A DNA stretch of 64,000 bases from JAVBQL01 sp031549085 (GTDB lineage: Bacteria > Spirochaetota > GWE2-31-10 > MWDO01), in assembly GCA_031549085.1 (NCBI GenBank), contig JAVBQL010000001.1, positions 1 through 64,000 of the forward strand, written 5' to 3'. Made by a program: the position numbers and the translations under genes. Under the pieces are notes generated by a model. It was not told the DNA's origin, did not search any database, and saw only the letters and a list, made by a program, of their open reading frames with translations. This document shows, piece by piece, positions 61,698 through 64,000 of the stretch (positions are counted from its first letter, which is position 1; each line of letters opens with the position of its first letter).

Positions 61698-63833
61698 TTA
61701 ATTCTGCTTATTAAAATTATCGAGCCTTTGTGAATTTTCTTTAAGCTCATTTGCTGCCCGCTCCATTTTATAAAATTGCTCTTTAAGTTTCTTCTCTTCA
61801 TTCTCCATCTTTGTTTTATAGTTGGCAATCTCTTTATCTTTAGCCTTCATTTGCTCATCTACCATTCTCTGTTTACTATCAAATATACCAGTAGATCGAA
61901 CCAAATATTGCTTTAAAAAATTGTCAATCTCAAAACCCACACCAGAATCAACAATCATATCCCCATTTGTATCACTTCCAAAAAGCTCTTTTATACCCAA
62001 AGGATACTTTTCCATCATATCAATAAAGAGCGATTCATTTACCTCAAGAAGTCCACCATTCAGTATCTTACTTGCGTTTATACCCCCAAGAGAGCTATTT
62101 GCATTTGTAGATATTCCTATATTTGATAACATAGAGACTTCTGTTCCATAGCTTGTTGAATATCTATTCATTATGATAACACGAAGTTTTGATGCAAGTT
62201 GCAAAAGAGATTGATCTCCAAAGAGAGGAGGTTTTTGAAACTCTTTACTTGAAGTTGGCTCATCTGTAGATAGTTTTGTATTTTTATTTATCATTTCCAT
62301 CAAAGAGTTGTAGTTTTCCAAAAAATCCATAATTGTTGCAACTATTTTCTCATAGTTTATATCAATTTTTATAGACTCCTCTTTATCACTCACTCCCAAT
62401 ATATTTAATGTTACACCTTTTATAACATCATCTATAATATTTGATGGTTTTTTTATCTCTATTCCATCAACAAAAATAAGCGCATCTTTTGGGGCTGACA
62501 ATTGATTCTTATATTGTATTCCATCGGGATTGCTTTTATCATAAAAAAGAATATTCCCAACAGTAAGTTTTATATCCTCTTTTGGGTTTTGAAAAATTAA
62601 GCCAGTGATTCTCTCATTTTTGTTTATTAAATCTGCAATGTCAAATTTTAATACCTTCTCGTTTTGAGAAATATCAAGTTCAGGAAGCTCTATTGTCCTC
62701 TTGTCAGTTACTATCTTTAATGTTACTAAATCTTTTTTGATAACATCTTTAGGAATAAGTATATCATCTGTTAAATCTTCTATATAATAATTACTTTTTA
62801 AATTATTATCTGTTTTTGTCATTTTATCTGGAATATCAAGCAGAGGGGATTCACCCTTTAGAAAAATACCATCTATAAGAATATCACCAGATGTCTTAAA
62901 AGACACTTTAGCATTTGAATCCAAGCCAATAGCAACAACATCAGAAGAGGTGTCTTTTAAAGCAGTTGTGTCATCTGAAAGATCGTTTTGAGGATTATTC
63001 ACCTCAGGCTCTTTCAGAATCTCTTGAAAACCAATTTCTAGGGTAAGCCCATCTCTATAGGCTATGGTTTTCGTACCTATTTTAAAAGTTTCATAACTAT
63101 TTATGTTTAGCTTATCATTAGCTATTTCTGGAGTATTAGGATATTTGGAACCCTGAAAATCATTTTTTATAGAGGTTGTATTATCTTTATTGATAGGAAT
63201 TTTTTGTTCAAATCTCTCGCCATTAACTATAAAACCATACTTTTTTAAAAAAGCCTCTGTACTCTCATTATTAAAGCTAATTCTATTCTCTTCACCACTC
63301 TTGCCAGACTCCAAAACAAGAATAGAGGTTGTGGAGCTATCATTTGTAATTGATGCTTTTAAATTATCTTTAGAGGCTCTCTTTACCTCGTCAACAAAAC
63401 TTTGAAGAGTCTCACCAGAAAAAGAGAAGTTTACACTCTCTTTTCCAACTTTAAAACTATAGTCACCCTTTGGAATAATCTCTTTTCTACTGATAGGATC
63501 GCTTGCAATTCTATGAGAGAGAGCTCTCTCCTTTACCTCAATTTTATATTCTCCAACAGCAGCTCCTCTTAGAACTGTTGCCCTAACAACATGCTCATTA
63601 GAAGATTCTGATATTTTCTCATCAAATGGAGAATCATAATTGAATAGTTTTTTTGATTTATTTTGAAGATCTGTTGTCTTATTTTTTAACTCAAGCCAAA
63701 CAGCTTTTGTATCTTTTAGAGACTCTTTTTGCTTCTCTATTTTGCCCAATTGTTCCCTCTTAGGCTTCATTATTCTATCTATTGTATCTATAGATTTGTC
63801 ATTATAACCGGGTACACTTATACCATCACTCAT
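61698..63833 (-). CDS. fliD: Flagellar filament cap protein FliD
   Basis: This 711-residue protein caps the flagellum and helps flagellin insert. The N-terminal FliD domain begins MSDGISVPGYNDKSIDTIDRI, then KREQLGKIEKQKESLKDTKAVW, a coiled coil. A variable, beta-rich middle occupies about 100-460. The conserved C-terminal domain has LASKLRVIIMNRYSTSYG, NIGISTNANSSLGGI, PLGIKELFGSDTNGDM, and a final coiled coil with FDSKQRMVDEQ and KMERAANELKENS. Length is that of large spirochaete FliD proteins. Promoter elements upstream are not clear. Confidence 0.93.
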   Translation of the reverse strand: MSDGISVPGYNDKSIDTIDRIMKPKREQLGKIEKQKESLKDTKAVWLELKNKTTDLQNKSKKLFNYDSPFDEKISESSNEHVVRATVLRGAAVGEYKIEVKERALSHRIASDPISRKEIIPKGDYSFKVGKESVNFSFSGETLQSFVDEVKRASKDNLKASITNDSSTTSILVLESGKSGEENRISFNNESTEAFLKKYGFIVNGERFEQKIPINKDNTTSIKNDFQGSKYPNTPEIANDKLNINSYETFKIGTKTIAYRDGLTLEIGFQEILKEPEVNNPQNDLSDDTTALKDTSSDVVAIGLDSNAKVSFKTSGDILIDGIFLKGESPLLDIPDKMTKTDNNLKSNYYIEDLTDDILIPKDVIKKDLVTLKIVTDKRTIELPELDISQNEKVLKFDIADLINKNERITGLIFQNPKEDIKLTVGNILFYDKSNPDGIQYKNQLSAPKDALIFVDGIEIKKPSNIIDDVIKGVTLNILGVSDKEESIKIDINYEKIVATIMDFLENYNSLMEMINKNTKLSTDEPTSSKEFQKPPLFGDQSLLQLASKLRVIIMNRYSTSYGTEVSMLSNIGISTNANSSLGGINASKILNGGLLEVNESLFIDMMEKYPLGIKELFGSDTNGDMIVDSGVGFEIDNFLKQYLVRSTGIFDSKQRMVDEQMKAKDKEIANYKTKMENEEKKLKEQFYKMERAANELKENSQRLDNFNKQN

Positions 63834-64000
63834 TGTAAAATTCCATTTTTAATTTATATCTTTTCTTAAATATACAAGAAAAAGCTCTTAAAAAGAACTA
63901 TTTTAATGATTTTCTTTTCTAAAAGCCTTTCTAAAATAAAAAATTATAAAAGCAGCTATTCATTTAAGAAAAGAGAACTACAATTCAATTATCGGTTTTT

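Overview
The window reads as part of a very AT-rich (roughly 30% G+C by eye) spirochaete-like chromosome. The evidence is a spirochaete-style FlgM with its own sigma-28-like promoter, a long FliD, a FlhG/MinD-type ATPase and three large chemoreceptors, all in a low-GC background with strong Shine-Dalgarno sites. I cannot name the genus; Treponema-, Brachyspira- or Brevinema-like relatives are all possible.

Region 1 (left edge to about 22.9 kb) is the late half of a prophage, or prophage-derived particle cluster, with Mu-type contractile-tail architecture, read almost entirely on the minus strand. In transcription order it has: a divergent LexA/CI-type (S24) repressor (+ strand); a Mor/C-like activator with a doubled helix-turn-helix; small and large terminase; a lysis cassette (holin-like, overlapping Rz/Rz1-like pair, XhlA-like); a GpI-like protease with an in-frame scaffold start; a capsid decoration-like protein; major capsid; a C39-like cysteine peptidase; gp36- and gp37-like connectors; an unknown 446-residue protein; four tandem paralogous membrane proteins; a small gp38-position protein; sheath; tube; a tail assembly chaperone with a convincing -1 frameshift extension; a large C39-like protein; two WG-repeat proteins; and the start of a probable tape measure that runs off the left edge. 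No portal, second minor-head protein, transposase or integrase is recognisable. Two late promoters share an unusual fixed architecture: GAAGAGTTTG, 24 bases, TATA(G/C)T.

Region 2 (22.9-39.1 kb) is chromosomal: a CmpB-like membrane protein, two HdeD-family proteins, rsmI, flgM, an iron-alcohol-dehydrogenase-fold protein that has lost its metal ligands, a FlhG/MinD-like ATPase, an unknown protein behind a sigma-28-like promoter, a phospholipase-D/helicase fusion with degenerate motifs, an M20 peptidase and three chemoreceptors in tandem.

Region 3 (39.3-48 kb) holds a four-gene hydrogenase-4/complex-I membrane arm (HyfB, C, E, F types) with no catalytic subunits beside it, then metF, tRNA-Phe(GAA) and a PcrA/UvrD helicase.

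Region 4 (48-64 kb) holds a giant 2-hydroxyacyl-CoA dehydratase activase fusion, a small membrane protein, a malEFG-type sugar transporter whose permeases carry very large insertions, formate-tetrahydrofolate ligase (a one-carbon partner of metF), and a fliD operon with an unknown downstream gene. Several strong intrinsic terminators separate these units.
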